Notes under the pieces: generated by a model
The model's database searches: none
Seen by the model: only the letters and a program-made list of their open reading frames with translations
What the model was told of the DNA's origin: nothing
NCBI RefSeq assembly: GCF_003917135.1
Contig: NZ_RPDI01000025.1
Location: 1 to 39,780, forward strand
Direction: 5' to 3'
Source: Leucobacter chromiireducens
Lineage (GTDB): Bacteria > Actinomycetota > Actinomycetes > Actinomycetales > Microbacteriaceae
DNA length: 39,780 bases
Shown here: positions 14,867 through 22,619 of the stretch, one piece after another
Layout of the letters: each line of letters begins with the position of its first letter
How positions within the stretch are numbered: the stretch's first letter is position 1
Made by a program: the position numbers and the translations under genes

Positions 14867-15751
14867 TTAGTAGGCGTCGACTTCCGGCTGCTCCACCGAG
14901 ATTCCGGAGCTGCCGAGATTGCGATCGAAGATGTCCTGCCACTCGGCGCCACCGTCGGTGAAGAGCTCGTTGATGTGCGTGCGCAGCACCGTGTCGCCCT
15001 TCGGCAGGCCGACCCCGTAACGCTCCTCGGTCAGCAGCGGGCCGCTCGTGACCATCAGGTTCTCGGGGTCCTGCGCGGCGTAGCCGATGAGGATCGCCTG
15101 GTCCGTGGTGACCGCGTCGACCTGCCCGTTGACGAGGCTCTCCACGCACGCCGAGTACAGGTCGAACTCCTGCGTCTTGATGTCCGGGAAGTTGTCCTTG
15201 ATGTTCTGGATCGGCGTCGAGCCGGTCGCGGAGCACACCGTCTTGCCGTTCAGTTCTTCGAGCGACTGGTAGTCGGTGCCGCCCTGCTTCACGAGCAGCC
15301 CCTGACCGGTCACGAAGTAGGGGCCGGCGAAGTCGATGTCGGCCTTCCGCTTGTCGTTGATCGAGTAGGTGCCGACGTAGTAGTCGACGTCGCCGTTCTT
15401 GATGGCCTGCTCGCGGTTGGCCGACGCGATCGCCTTGTACTCGATCTTGCTCTCGTCGAAGCCGAGGGAGCCGGCGATCCAGCGGGCGATATCGACGTCG
15501 AAGCCGCTGCGCTCATTGGTCACGTTGTCGAGGTAGCCGAGCCCCGGCTGGTCCTCCTTGACGCCGATCACGACCTTGCCGCGCTCCTGCATCTTGTCGA
15601 AGGTGGGGCTGCCCTCGAGGGTCACGTTCTCGGCGACCTCGGGCGCATCATCGCTGGGTGCGCCGGAGGGACTCCCGCTGTTGCAGGCGGTGAGCGTCAG
15701 TGCTGCCGCGGCGATGAAGCCGAGGGCCGCCAGTGTCTTTCGAACTCGCAT
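14867..15751 (-). CDS. gluB: Glutamate-type solute-binding lipoprotein (GluB-like)
   Basis: The extracytoplasmic receptor of the importer, 294 residues, SBP family 3. The signal peptide (RKTLAALGFIAAAALTLTAC) ends in a lipobox with Cys23, so the mature protein is a membrane-anchored lipoprotein. After a Ser/Pro linker the binding domain begins at about 50 with KVVIGVKEDQPGLGYLD. It continues with SGFDVDIARWIAGSLGF and DYYVGTYSINDKRK, as in GluB-type proteins, and two Cys (about 180 and 207) that could form a disulfide. The ATG at 15751 has AAAGGA 7 nt upstream; an upstream TTG overlaps this site and is rejected. Glutamate is the probable ligand from family and context; aspartate or glutamine is possible. 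Confidence 0.92.
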   Translation of the reverse strand: MRVRKTLAALGFIAAAALTLTACNSGSPSGAPSDDAPEVAENVTLEGSPTFDKMQERGKVVIGVKEDQPGLGYLDNVTNERSGFDVDIARWIAGSLGFDESKIEYKAIASANREQAIKNGDVDYYVGTYSINDKRKADIDFAGPYFVTGQGLLVKQGGTDYQSLEELNGKTVCSATGSTPIQNIKDNFPDIKTQEFDLYSACVESLVNGQVDAVTTDQAILIGYAAQDPENLMVTSGPLLTEERYGVGLPKGDTVLRTHINELFTDGGAEWQDIFDRNLGSSGISVEQPEVDAY

Positions 15752-15820
15752 GGGGGTTCCTTTCAATTTCTCGGGTGAGCCGCTCCGGGACGAACCCGGC
15801 GCGGCGGGGACTCGGGAGGA

Positions 15821-16567
15821 TCAGTGGGTGATGAGCTTCGAGAGGAAGTCGCGGGCACGCGAACTCTGCGGGTTCGTGAAGAACTCCTCCGGCGTTGCCT
15901 GCTCGACGATCTGACCGTCGGCCATGAACACGACGCGGTCGGCCGCTTTTCGCGCGAATCCCATCTCGTGGGTGACGACGATCATGGTCATGCCCTCGCG
16001 GGCGAGCTCGACCATCACGTCGAGCACCTCGGTGATCATCTCGGGATCGAGGGCGCTCGTCGGCTCGTCGAACAGCATCACCTTCGGGTGCATGGCCAGC
16101 GCACGCGCGATCGCGACGCGCTGCTGCTGGCCGCCGGAGAGCTGCGCGGGCAGCTTGGCGGCCTGCTTCTCGACGCCGACGCGGGTGAGCAGCTGCATCG
16201 CCTCGCGCTCAGCCTCGGCCCGCGACAGGCCCAGCACCTTGATGGGGCCGAGTGTCACGTTCTCGAGGATCGTGAGGTGCGCGAACAGGTTGAACGACTG
16301 GAACACCATGCCGACTTCGGCGCGCAGCTTCGCGAGCGCCTTGCCCTCGGCGGGCAGCTCGGTGCCATCGATCCGGATCGAGCCGCTCGTGATCGTTTCC
16401 AGCCGGTTGATCGCGCGGCACAGCGTCGACTTGCCCGAGCCCGATGGGCCGATGATCACGACGACCTCGCCGGAGTCGATCGTGAGATCGATGTCCGTCA
16501 GGGCCTGGAACTCTCCGTAGTGCTTCTGCACGTTTTCTACGACGACAAGCGGTTCGCTCGCACTCAT
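15821..16567 (-). CDS. gluA: Amino acid ABC transporter ATPase (GluA-like)
   Basis: A 248-residue ABC ATPase that drives the importer from the cytoplasmic side. Walker [10 protein letters not shown] is at 40-48, the Q-loop in [15 protein letters not shown], the signature LSGGQQQR at 143-150 and Walker [15 protein letters not shown] from 163, followed by the switch His in [10 protein letters not shown]. This is the HisP/GlnQ/GluA pattern. It is the first gene of the operon; gluB starts 69 bp after its stop. The ATG at 16567 has GGAG a few nt upstream. The response regulator, kinase and TAXI genes precede it on the same strand. Confidence 0.93.
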   Translation of the reverse strand: MSASEPLVVVENVQKHYGEFQALTDIDLTIDSGEVVVIIGPSGSGKSTLCRAINRLETITSGSIRIDGTELPAEGKALAKLRAEVGMVFQSFNLFAHLTILENVTLGPIKVLGLSRAEAEREAMQLLTRVGVEKQAAKLPAQLSGGQQQRVAIARALAMHPKVMLFDEPTSALDPEMITEVLDVMVELAREGMTMIVVTHEMGFARKAADRVVFMADGQIVEQATPEEFFTNPQSSRARDFLSKLITH

Positions 16568-16759
16568 GGTCTCCACCTCTGGGTCAGGTCCCGCTGCACG
16601 AGCTTCGCGCTGCGGGTGATTGGCCTGCTTGCAGCGATTCAGCGCATCGCCGCCCCGTTCGAGGTGTCGTTCTTCGCTGAACCGATCGGACCCCAACGTA
16701 GGGCCGGGCGGCGCGGGTGTCCCGCGTCTTGAGTGTTTCTTGAGGCTTCGGCCCCGCGG
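16568..16759 (-). promoter_or_regulatory. Probable promoter region of gluABCD
   Basis: This 192-bp gap lies between the TAXI gene stop and gluA, on the same strand. On the minus strand TACGTT (16700-16695) is a possible -10 box, and CGCGGG/CCCGCG (16712-16726) forms a 6-bp hairpin just upstream. A site for the adjacent response regulator would be expected here, but I cannot identify a clear direct repeat. Confidence 0.35.
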
Positions 16760-17740
16760 CTAATTACGCGCGTCGCGATAGTACGTCACCGCGCCGGAGT
16801 GCAGCTCGATGGGTTCCGTGAAGATGGCCTGGCGGCGATCGAGCAGATGCGCCGCCGGCACCGTTCGCGCGATCTCCGGCGCGCGCGCAAAGAGCACACG
16901 CGTCAGCTCGCGCACCAGGTCCGGATCGGCGGATGAGGCCGTGACCAGGTAGTTTGGCACGGTCATGGTCGCCGTTGGCGCGTCGGTTTCGTACGCGGCG
17001 ACCGGGAAATCCGCGGTGCGATAGACGCCGGCGTGGCCGGCGTTCACGCGCTCAACGGTGCTCGGATCGATCGACAGCAGCCGGACCGGCGTCGCCTCGG
17101 CGAACTGCGCGATGCCGGGCGTCGGCACGCCGCCCACCCAGAAGAACGCGTCGATGCGTCCGGTGCGCATCGCCTCGATCGACGCGTTGACCCCGAGCTC
17201 GCTCACCCGCAACTGCTCGCGCTCGACCCCCGCCGCGGCGAGCACGCGCGTCGCGATGACCTGCACCCCGGAGTTCGGCGCGCCGAGCGACACCCGCCGG
17301 CCGGCGAGCTCGGCGAGCTCATCGATGTCCGAGTCCGCAGGCACCACGACGTGGACGAATTCGTCGTACACGCGCGCGATCGCCTGCACCGCGAGCGGCT
17401 CGGAGAAGTCCCCGGTCCCCGCGATCGCGTCGGCGGCGGTATCCCCCTGCGCGAAGCCGACGATCGCGCTGCCGTCCGCAACGCGCGTGAGATTGTCGAC
17501 CGAACCGTGCGTCTCCACCACCGAGATGTCGATCCCCAACTCGTCGCGCAGTTCGGCGGCGAGGCGATCGCCGTACGCGTAGTACACGCCTGCGGCGCCG
17601 CCCCCGGCGATCTGGAGTTTCTCCCCGTCGCCCACCGCCAAGCCAGCGCAGCCCGCGAGCGCGAGCAGCGCGCCGGTCAGGAGCGCGATCGCCTGCACGG
17701 CGCGCCGCACGCGCGCCACGCGCCGCCGCCCGCCGCTCAC
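16760..17740 (-). CDS. TAXI-family solute-binding lipoprotein (no TRAP permease nearby)
   Basis: A 326-residue extracytoplasmic binding protein of the TRAP-associated TAXI family. A basic start and hydrophobic stretch end in the lipobox LAGC (Cys31). The mature domain opens with LQIAGGGAAGVYYAYGDRLA and continues with VVETHGSVDNLTRVADGSA and VGFAQGDTAADAI, then VSLGAPNSGVQVIATRVLAAAG, FWVGGVPTPGI and PNYLVTAS, in the TAXI order. No DctM/DctQ-type permease is in the window. Its GTG overlaps the stop of the sensor kinase as GTGA, so the two are translationally coupled. That suggests it delivers a ligand signal to the kinase rather than feeding a TRAP transporter. A TAXI protein from Thermus thermophilus binds glutamate, which would suit the neighbouring glutamate-type importer; this is inference. 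Confidence 0.88.
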   Translation of the reverse strand: MSGGRRRVARVRRAVQAIALLTGALLALAGCAGLAVGDGEKLQIAGGGAAGVYYAYGDRLAAELRDELGIDISVVETHGSVDNLTRVADGSAIVGFAQGDTAADAIAGTGDFSEPLAVQAIARVYDEFVHVVVPADSDIDELAELAGRRVSLGAPNSGVQVIATRVLAAAGVEREQLRVSELGVNASIEAMRTGRIDAFFWVGGVPTPGIAQFAEATPVRLLSIDPSTVERVNAGHAGVYRTADFPVAAYETDAPTATMTVPNYLVTASSADPDLVRELTRVLFARAPEIARTVPAAHLLDRRQAIFTEPIELHSGAVTYYRDARN

Positions 17741-19110
17741 GGTGTCACTCCGGGGAGCGTGAGGGCGACGCGGAGTCCGCCGCCGTCCGGGGCGGTCACC
17801 GCGAGCGAGCCGTTCAGCGCGTCGAGCAGGTCGTTGGCGATAGCGAGCCCCAGGCCGGACCCGGCGACGTTCTGGTCACGCGCGCTGCGCCAGAAGCGCC
17901 CGGTGACGAGGTCGAGGTCGCCCTCGGGGAGCCCTGGGCCGTGATCCCGCACCGCGATCACACACACGTCGCTCCCGCCGTGCACCGTGATCTCGATCGC
18001 GGAGCCGGCCGGCGCGAACTTCACGGCGTTGTCGATCACCGCGTCGAGCGCGGTCTCCACCGAGGTCCGGTCGGTGGTGCTGAGCGCCGGCCCGGCGTGG
18101 TCGACGGCGAACGTCACCCCGCGCTCGCCAGCGACGTCGCGCCACGCCTCTGCGCGCGCGGCGGCCACCTCGGCGAGGTCCACCACCGCGAATGCTGAGT
18201 CGTGCTGCCCCGCGCGCGCCATGCTGAGCAGCGTATCGAGGATGCGTGACATCCTGCGCCCCTCCTCGCGGGTCTGCTCAACCTCCGCATCCCAGCGCTC
18301 GTCGAGCCCCGTTGCGAGGTACTCGACGCGCAGCAGCAGCGCCCCGAGCGGGTTGCGCAGCTCGTGCGAGGCGTTCATCGCGAACTCCTGCTGACGTGAG
18401 ATCACCCGCTCGATCTCGTCGGCCATCCGGTTGAACATCCCGATCATGCGCCGCATCTCGGGCGGGCCGGTGTCGTCGGAGATGCGCGCGCCCATCTCTC
18501 CGTGCTCGATCGCGGCCATCGCGGCGTCCACGCGGGTCATGGGGCGCAGCACCCAGTTCGCCAGCCGCACCGCGGCGAGCAGCAGCAGGGCGATGACCGC
18601 GGCGCACACGCCGACGAGCGCCGCCCAGAGCAGGAGCGTCTGCGTGCGCTGCGGCTCCGCGCTCGCCACAATCGCCGCCGCACCGATCACGTTCCCGTCG
18701 TCAAACACCGGCTCGACCGATTCAATCTGCGTGAGCGCCCACGGCATCACCGGCGCTGGCGGATCGCTGCGCCGCCCCGAGAGCGCGAGCCTCAGGCGAT
18801 TCTCCGTGGCGTCGCTCACCGCATCGGGTACCGGGCCGCCGGACGCCCACAGCGCGCCCGAGCGGTCAAACACCGCGATCCGCGCGCCGTAGAGCTCGCT
18901 GTAGCGGCTCAGTTCCCCCGCGATGATGTCGGGGCTGCCGGCGCGGAGCGCCTGCCGCGCACCGGTCAGGAAGTACGACAGCTCCGCCGCCTGCTGATTC
19001 GCCGCCTCGATCTGGATCGTGCGCGCGACGTTCCAGGCGTACGCGCCGCCGAGCGCGAGCAGCACCACGGTCATCGGCACGAGCAGCACCGCGATCAGCC
19101 GGGTGCGCAC
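17737..19110 (-). CDS. Two-component sensor histidine kinase (GluK-like by context)
   Basis: A 457-residue membrane histidine kinase. TM1 spans about 5-27 and TM2 about 158-180, flanking an extracytoplasmic sensor region of about 130 residues. A HAMP linker follows (181-235), then the dimerisation domain with the phospho-accepting His249 in NASHELRNPLGALLLRVEYL, and the ATPase domain with the N-box DNAVKFAP, G1 DHGPGLPEG and G2 GSGLGLAIA. The GTG start at 19110 lies 3 nt after the stop of the response regulator gene, and its own stop overlaps the start of the TAXI gene. The triad next to gluABCD resembles the GluR-GluK system of Streptomyces coelicolor, which senses glutamate. I infer a similar role but have not compared the sequences. 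Confidence 0.9.
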   Translation of the reverse strand: MRTRLIAVLLVPMTVVLLALGGAYAWNVARTIQIEAANQQAAELSYFLTGARQALRAGSPDIIAGELSRYSELYGARIAVFDRSGALWASGGPVPDAVSDATENRLRLALSGRRSDPPAPVMPWALTQIESVEPVFDDGNVIGAAAIVASAEPQRTQTLLLWAALVGVCAAVIALLLLAAVRLANWVLRPMTRVDAAMAAIEHGEMGARISDDTGPPEMRRMIGMFNRMADEIERVISRQQEFAMNASHELRNPLGALLLRVEYLATGLDERWDAEVEQTREEGRRMSRILDTLLSMARAGQHDSAFAVVDLAEVAAARAEAWRDVAGERGVTFAVDHAGPALSTTDRTSVETALDAVIDNAVKFAPAGSAIEITVHGGSDVCVIAVRDHGPGLPEGDLDLVTGRFWRSARDQNVAGSGLGLAIANDLLDALNGSLAVTAPDGGGLRVALTLPGVTP

Positions 19111-19113
19111 GGC

Positions 19114-19785
19114 CTACGCGCCCGTCAATCGGTAGCCGACGCCCCGGATCGTCGCCACGAGGTCCGCGCGGCCGAGCTTGCGTCGCAGCGAGCCGACGTG
19201 CACCTCGAGCGAGCGGCTGAACCCGCTCCAGTCGGTGCCCCACACCTCGCGGATGATCCGGTCGCGCGGCACGACCACCCCGGGGTAGCGCGCGAGCACC
19301 GCGAGGATGTCGAACTCCTTCGGCGTCAGCTCGGCGGCCTCGCCCGCGACGACGACGCGGCGATGCGCGAGGTCGATGACCACATCGCCGATGTTCAGGC
19401 CGGTCGCCGTCCCCGGGTCGACGGGCAGCGCGCGCGTCCGCCGCGTCACCGCCTCGATGCGCGCGAGCAGCTCGCGCACGTCGTACGGCTTCACCACGAA
19501 GTCGTCGGCCCCGGCGTGGAGCCCCCGGATCCGCTCCTCGACGCGGCTTCGCGCGGTCGCCACGATGATCGGCACGCCGGAGACGCCACGGATCCGCCGA
19601 CACACGTCGATCCCGTCCATGTCGGGGAGCCCGAGGTCGAGGAGCACGGCCTCGGTGTCGGCGCCCAGCGCCTCGAGCGCGGCGGCGCCCTCGCCGACGC
19701 ACACCGTGGTGTAGCCGGCCTGGCGCAGGTACGCGCTCAGGGCGGCGGCGACCCGCTGGTCGTCTTCCACAATGAGGATCTTCAT
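19114..19785 (-). CDS. OmpR-family response regulator (GluR-like by context)
   Basis: A 223-residue regulator. The receiver domain (1-115) has the acidic pair D8/D9, phospho-acceptor D50 in AVLLDLGLPDMDG and the conserved Lys in FVVKPYDVRELLARIEA. The C-terminal winged helix (about 130-223) has LTPKEFDILAVLARYPG, then RSLEVHVGSLRRKLGRADLV and ATIRGVGYRL, the OmpR/PhoB DNA-binding signature. The ATG at 19785 has GGAGAG upstream and a TAGTCT -10 box at 19822-19817. It is the first gene of the regulator-kinase-TAXI operon. The likely target is the gluABCD promoter immediately downstream, by analogy with Streptomyces; unproven. Confidence 0.93.
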   Translation of the reverse strand: MKILIVEDDQRVAAALSAYLRQAGYTTVCVGEGAAALEALGADTEAVLLDLGLPDMDGIDVCRRIRGVSGVPIIVATARSRVEERIRGLHAGADDFVVKPYDVRELLARIEAVTRRTRALPVDPGTATGLNIGDVVIDLAHRRVVVAGEAAELTPKEFDILAVLARYPGVVVPRDRIIREVWGTDWSGFSRSLEVHVGSLRRKLGRADLVATIRGVGYRLTGA

Positions 19786-19816
19786 GTCGGCTCTCCGCCC
19801 GTCCGTGGGCACCCCC

Positions 19817-19822
19817 AGACTA
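19817..19822 (-). promoter_or_regulatory. -10 box of the regulator-kinase-TAXI operon
   Basis: TAGTCT on the minus strand would start transcription near 19810 and give a 25-nt leader carrying the GGAGAG ribosome site. It sits in the 69-bp gap after the AAA ATPase gene. Confidence 0.5.
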
Positions 19823-19854
19823 GGCCATGGGCGGAGCGCCCGCGCGACCGGGAC

Positions 19855-21096
19855 CTACGATTCAGAGCTCGTCTCGGGCCATGCAGTGGTGAGGTAAGCC
19901 TCGAGCGCGCGGTGCCGGAACGAGTACCTGCTGCCGCGCTGCACGATCCCGCGCACGGTGTCGAGGCGCTGCGCGAACGGCCCCACGCTCGCCGCCGCCG
20001 CGTAGCCCATCGCCCGCGCGATCCCCGTGGCCGTGCGGGCCTCCGGCGCCGCGGCGGCGAGCGTCTCCACGAACTCACGTTCTTTCGCTGGCAGGCGGTC
20101 GAGGATCCGCTCGACGTGCGCGGTGGCCTCGTGCTTCGCAGCATCCCAGCCGGTGAGCACGTCGTCGAGGGTGATCATCTCGCCCTGCCCGGCGTACCAG
20201 GCGCGCTCGCCGGCGAGCTGGAAGAGGAACGGCTCCCCGCGGCAGAGCTCGACGAGTTTCTCAGCGGCCTCGCTCGTCATGCGCACGCTCCGGGACGCGC
20301 CCTCGCCGGCGCCCACCTCCCACCCGGGATCGATGAACGGGGCGAGCGCCAGGCGAAAATCGTCGTCGGAGATCGGTACGAGCGTGGTCGAGGCGAAGCG
20401 ACGCGCGAAGGTCGCGCCGGTGCGCGACGACGCTTTCTCCGCGAACTCCGGCAGCCCGGTGAGATACACGGCCAGCGGCAGGGCGCGCTCATGGATCACG
20501 CGCCCGGGAAGCTCGACCGGCACGCGCGTGGTGATGGCATCCCCGAGGCTGATGAGGAGCTGCGAGAGCGCGTGCTCGTTGGTCACGTTCTGGATCTCGT
20601 CGATGTGGATGATCACCACCGTGCGGGCGCGGATCGCCGCGCGCCCCACCGCTTCGAGGAGTTCCGTGAGCGCGGTGTGCGGCTCCGGTCCGGCGACCCG
20701 ATCAATGGTCAGCGAGATCCCGCTCGCCGCGACCTGTCGCACCCGGCCCAGCATGTCGGAGATCCGCCGCTCCCGGGACGCGGAGAGGCCGGCGAGGTCG
20801 GCGAGGTGCAGCACCGCGGCCGCGACCGCCTTCAGCGGGTCGGCGCCGATGGGGAGCCGGACCTGCGGCGTCACCCAGGCGCCATCGGCCGCGGCCGACG
20901 CGGCAATGCGTCGCACCAGCGTCGATTTGCCGAGCCCCGGCTCGCCGGTGATGGTGCGGCCGCGCTCGTTGAGGCCGGCGAGGAGGCGGGGTTTGAGCAC
21001 CCGCTCCCAGTCGCTCTGCTGGTCCACCCGGCCAGCCCACACCGCCGGGATCGTGTCCGATCCCGGCGTGAACGGGTTATTCGTGGCGTCGCGCAT
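19855..21096 (-). CDS. AAA ATPase, Orc1/Cdc6-like architecture
   Basis: A 413-residue ATPase of unknown role. Walker A GEPGLGKST is at 51-59 and Walker B in VVIIHIDEIQNV (D166/E167). A sensor region follows (LAVYLTGLPEFAEKASSRTG, FARRFASTTLVPISDDDFRLAL), then a lid-like helical part and a C-terminal winged-helix-like segment (REFVETLAAAAPEARTATGI to SFRHRALEAYL). The plan resembles Orc1/Cdc6-like or STAND-type ATPases found in many actinobacteria, often next to mobile or defence genes, but neither is seen here. It is a single-gene unit. The ATG at 21096 lies 6 nt after TAATGT, so it is probably leaderless, and a palindromic operator covers that -10 box. Function unassigned. Confidence 0.85.
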   Translation of the reverse strand: MRDATNNPFTPGSDTIPAVWAGRVDQQSDWERVLKPRLLAGLNERGRTITGEPGLGKSTLVRRIAASAAADGAWVTPQVRLPIGADPLKAVAAAVLHLADLAGLSASRERRISDMLGRVRQVAASGISLTIDRVAGPEPHTALTELLEAVGRAAIRARTVVIIHIDEIQNVTNEHALSQLLISLGDAITTRVPVELPGRVIHERALPLAVYLTGLPEFAEKASSRTGATFARRFASTTLVPISDDDFRLALAPFIDPGWEVGAGEGASRSVRMTSEAAEKLVELCRGEPFLFQLAGERAWYAGQGEMITLDDVLTGWDAAKHEATAHVERILDRLPAKEREFVETLAAAAPEARTATGIARAMGYAAAASVGPFAQRLDTVRGIVQRGSRYSFRHRALEAYLTTAWPETSSES

Positions 21097-21098
21097 GA

Positions 21099-21140
21099 GT
21101 CAACATTAACTGAGGATCCGCTGGTCTTGTTAACATTAAC
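21099..21140 (-). promoter_or_regulatory. Two-site operator and leaderless promoter of the AAA ATPase gene
   Basis: Two near-palindromic 12-mers, GTCAACATTAAC (21099-21110) and GTTAACATTAAC (21129-21140), lie exactly 30 bp apart, about three helical turns. Each has GTTAA/TTAAC half-sites. On the minus strand the proximal copy contains TAATGT (21108-21103), the -10 box whose end is 6 nt from the ATG; the distal copy covers the -35 position. A bound repressor would block the promoter. The AT-rich boxes stand out in a GC-rich region. Confidence 0.65.
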
Positions 21141-21198
21141 ACGGAGGATCGGCGCCTGTTACGCGCTCCGACCCGCGCGGGAGCCCCGGCCCACCCGG

Positions 21199-22605
21199 CT
21201 ACTCGTACATGCTGACGTTGATCGGGCCGGTGAGATCCGGCGCTGGGGCGCGGAACCCCCGCGTGGTGATGAGCAGGTAGGCGGCGCCCAGCAGCACCCA
21301 GATCCCGCCGACGATCATCGACACGGTGTCGAGGCTCAGCCACAGCCAGACGTTGATCACGACGCCGATCGCGGGCACGACGACGAAGCCGAGCCAGGCG
21401 CCGGCGCCTCGCCGCCGCAGGAAGCGGAAGAACACGAAGATTACCGAGAGGTTCACGAACGTGAACGCGATGAACGCGCCGAAGTTGATCATCGAGGCTG
21501 CGCGATCCAAATCGACGAACAGCGCGGTGAGCGCGATCGCCGCGACCACCAGCACGTTGGCCACCGGCACCCCGGTGCGCGGGTTGATGCGCCCGAACAG
21601 GCGCTTCGGCAGCGCCCCATCGCGACCCATCGCGTAGAGCAGGCGGGCCGCGCTCATCTGCTGCGTGATGCCGCAGCCGAGCACCGCCATCATGTACCCG
21701 CCGACGAAGATCGCCTGGAACGCCGCCCCGCCGATGTACTTCGCAATCTCCGGCGACGCCCCGACGATGTCGCCGAGCTCGCTCACATCGGGGAAGAGCA
21801 CCTGCATCACATAGGTGACCGTGACGAAGAACGCGCCGGCAACCCCGATGATGATGAAGATCGCGCGCGGGATGTCACGCTCGGGTCGCTCGGCCTCCTC
21901 CGCGAGCGTCGACACCGCGTCGAAGCCGAGAAACGAGAGCGCCAGCACCGCGGCCCCCGCCGAGATCGCCGCGAGCTGCAGGTCGCTCGAGATGAACGGC
22001 CGCACCGTGAACTCGGCGCCGTTCGCGCCGTTCGTGATGTTCACGACCGTGAGCACCACGAAGACCACGGCGACGACGAGCTGGATCCCCACCAGGATGA
22101 TGTTCATGCTCGCGGCGAGCTTCACGCCGATGAGGTTCATCACCGTGCACACGCCGACGGTGAGGAGCACCCACACCCAGAACGGCACGTCGGGGAACAC
22201 CGCTCCCATGTAAATCGCCGACAGGATCGCGTTGATCATCGGGAGGAGGAGGTAGTCGAGCGTCGCCGCCCAGCCGACCAGGAAGCCGAGGTGCGGGTTG
22301 ATCGCTTCCTTCGCGTACGTGTACGCCGACCCGGCGACCGGGAAGAACCGCACCATGCGCGAGTAGCTGAACGCGGTGAAGAGCACCGCGACGATCACGA
22401 CGAGGTACGCGAGCGGCACGTGGCCGCCCGTCACGTCGGCCACGATCCCGAACATGTCGAACACCGCAAGCGGCGCCATGTACGCGAGCCCGATGAAGAC
22501 GAGGTGCCGCAGCTTCAGCGTGCGCCGCAGCTGGGCCGGGGCCGCCGCGTCAGCTGACGCGGCGGCCGGGCGAGAGAGTTCCGTGTGTGATGACGCCGTT
22601 GACAT
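21199..22605 (-). CDS. APC superfamily amino acid/polyamine permease
   Basis: A 468-residue membrane permease with about twelve hydrophobic segments. RRTLKLRHLVFIGLAYMAPL in the first helix, FFPVAGSAYTYAKEAINPHLG and GFDAVSTLAEEAERPERDIPRAI are APC-superfamily landmarks. The substrate is probably an amino acid, amine or related compound. The ATG at 22605 has AGGAAAG about 9 nt upstream; it lies 14 nt after the stop of the amidohydrolase gene, so the two form one operon. The nested palindrome at 24400-24447 and the TetR gene beyond it probably control both. The pairing suggests import of a compound that the amidohydrolase then cleaves, or export of its product. Confidence 0.92.
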   Translation of the reverse strand: MSTASSHTELSRPAAASADAAAPAQLRRTLKLRHLVFIGLAYMAPLAVFDMFGIVADVTGGHVPLAYLVVIVAVLFTAFSYSRMVRFFPVAGSAYTYAKEAINPHLGFLVGWAATLDYLLLPMINAILSAIYMGAVFPDVPFWVWVLLTVGVCTVMNLIGVKLAASMNIILVGIQLVVAVVFVVLTVVNITNGANGAEFTVRPFISSDLQLAAISAGAAVLALSFLGFDAVSTLAEEAERPERDIPRAIFIIIGVAGAFFVTVTYVMQVLFPDVSELGDIVGASPEIAKYIGGAAFQAIFVGGYMMAVLGCGITQQMSAARLLYAMGRDGALPKRLFGRINPRTGVPVANVLVVAAIALTALFVDLDRAASMINFGAFIAFTFVNLSVIFVFFRFLRRRGAGAWLGFVVVPAIGVVINVWLWLSLDTVSMIVGGIWVLLGAAYLLITTRGFRAPAPDLTGPINVSMYE

Positions 22606-22619
22606 CGGTGGCTGCTTTC

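Noticed and set aside
13204..16567. TRAP transporter including the TAXI protein and the nearby permeases
   Set aside because: The permeases are clearly ABC type with EAA loops and a matching ATPase and binding protein; TRAP membrane subunits are absent.
18502..22557. A 1,351-codon open frame on the plus strand
   Set aside because: It is antisense to the sensor kinase, response regulator, AAA ATPase and APC permease genes. Its translation is Arg/His/Asp/Glu-rich without any domain, as expected from the opposite strand of GC-rich coding sequence.
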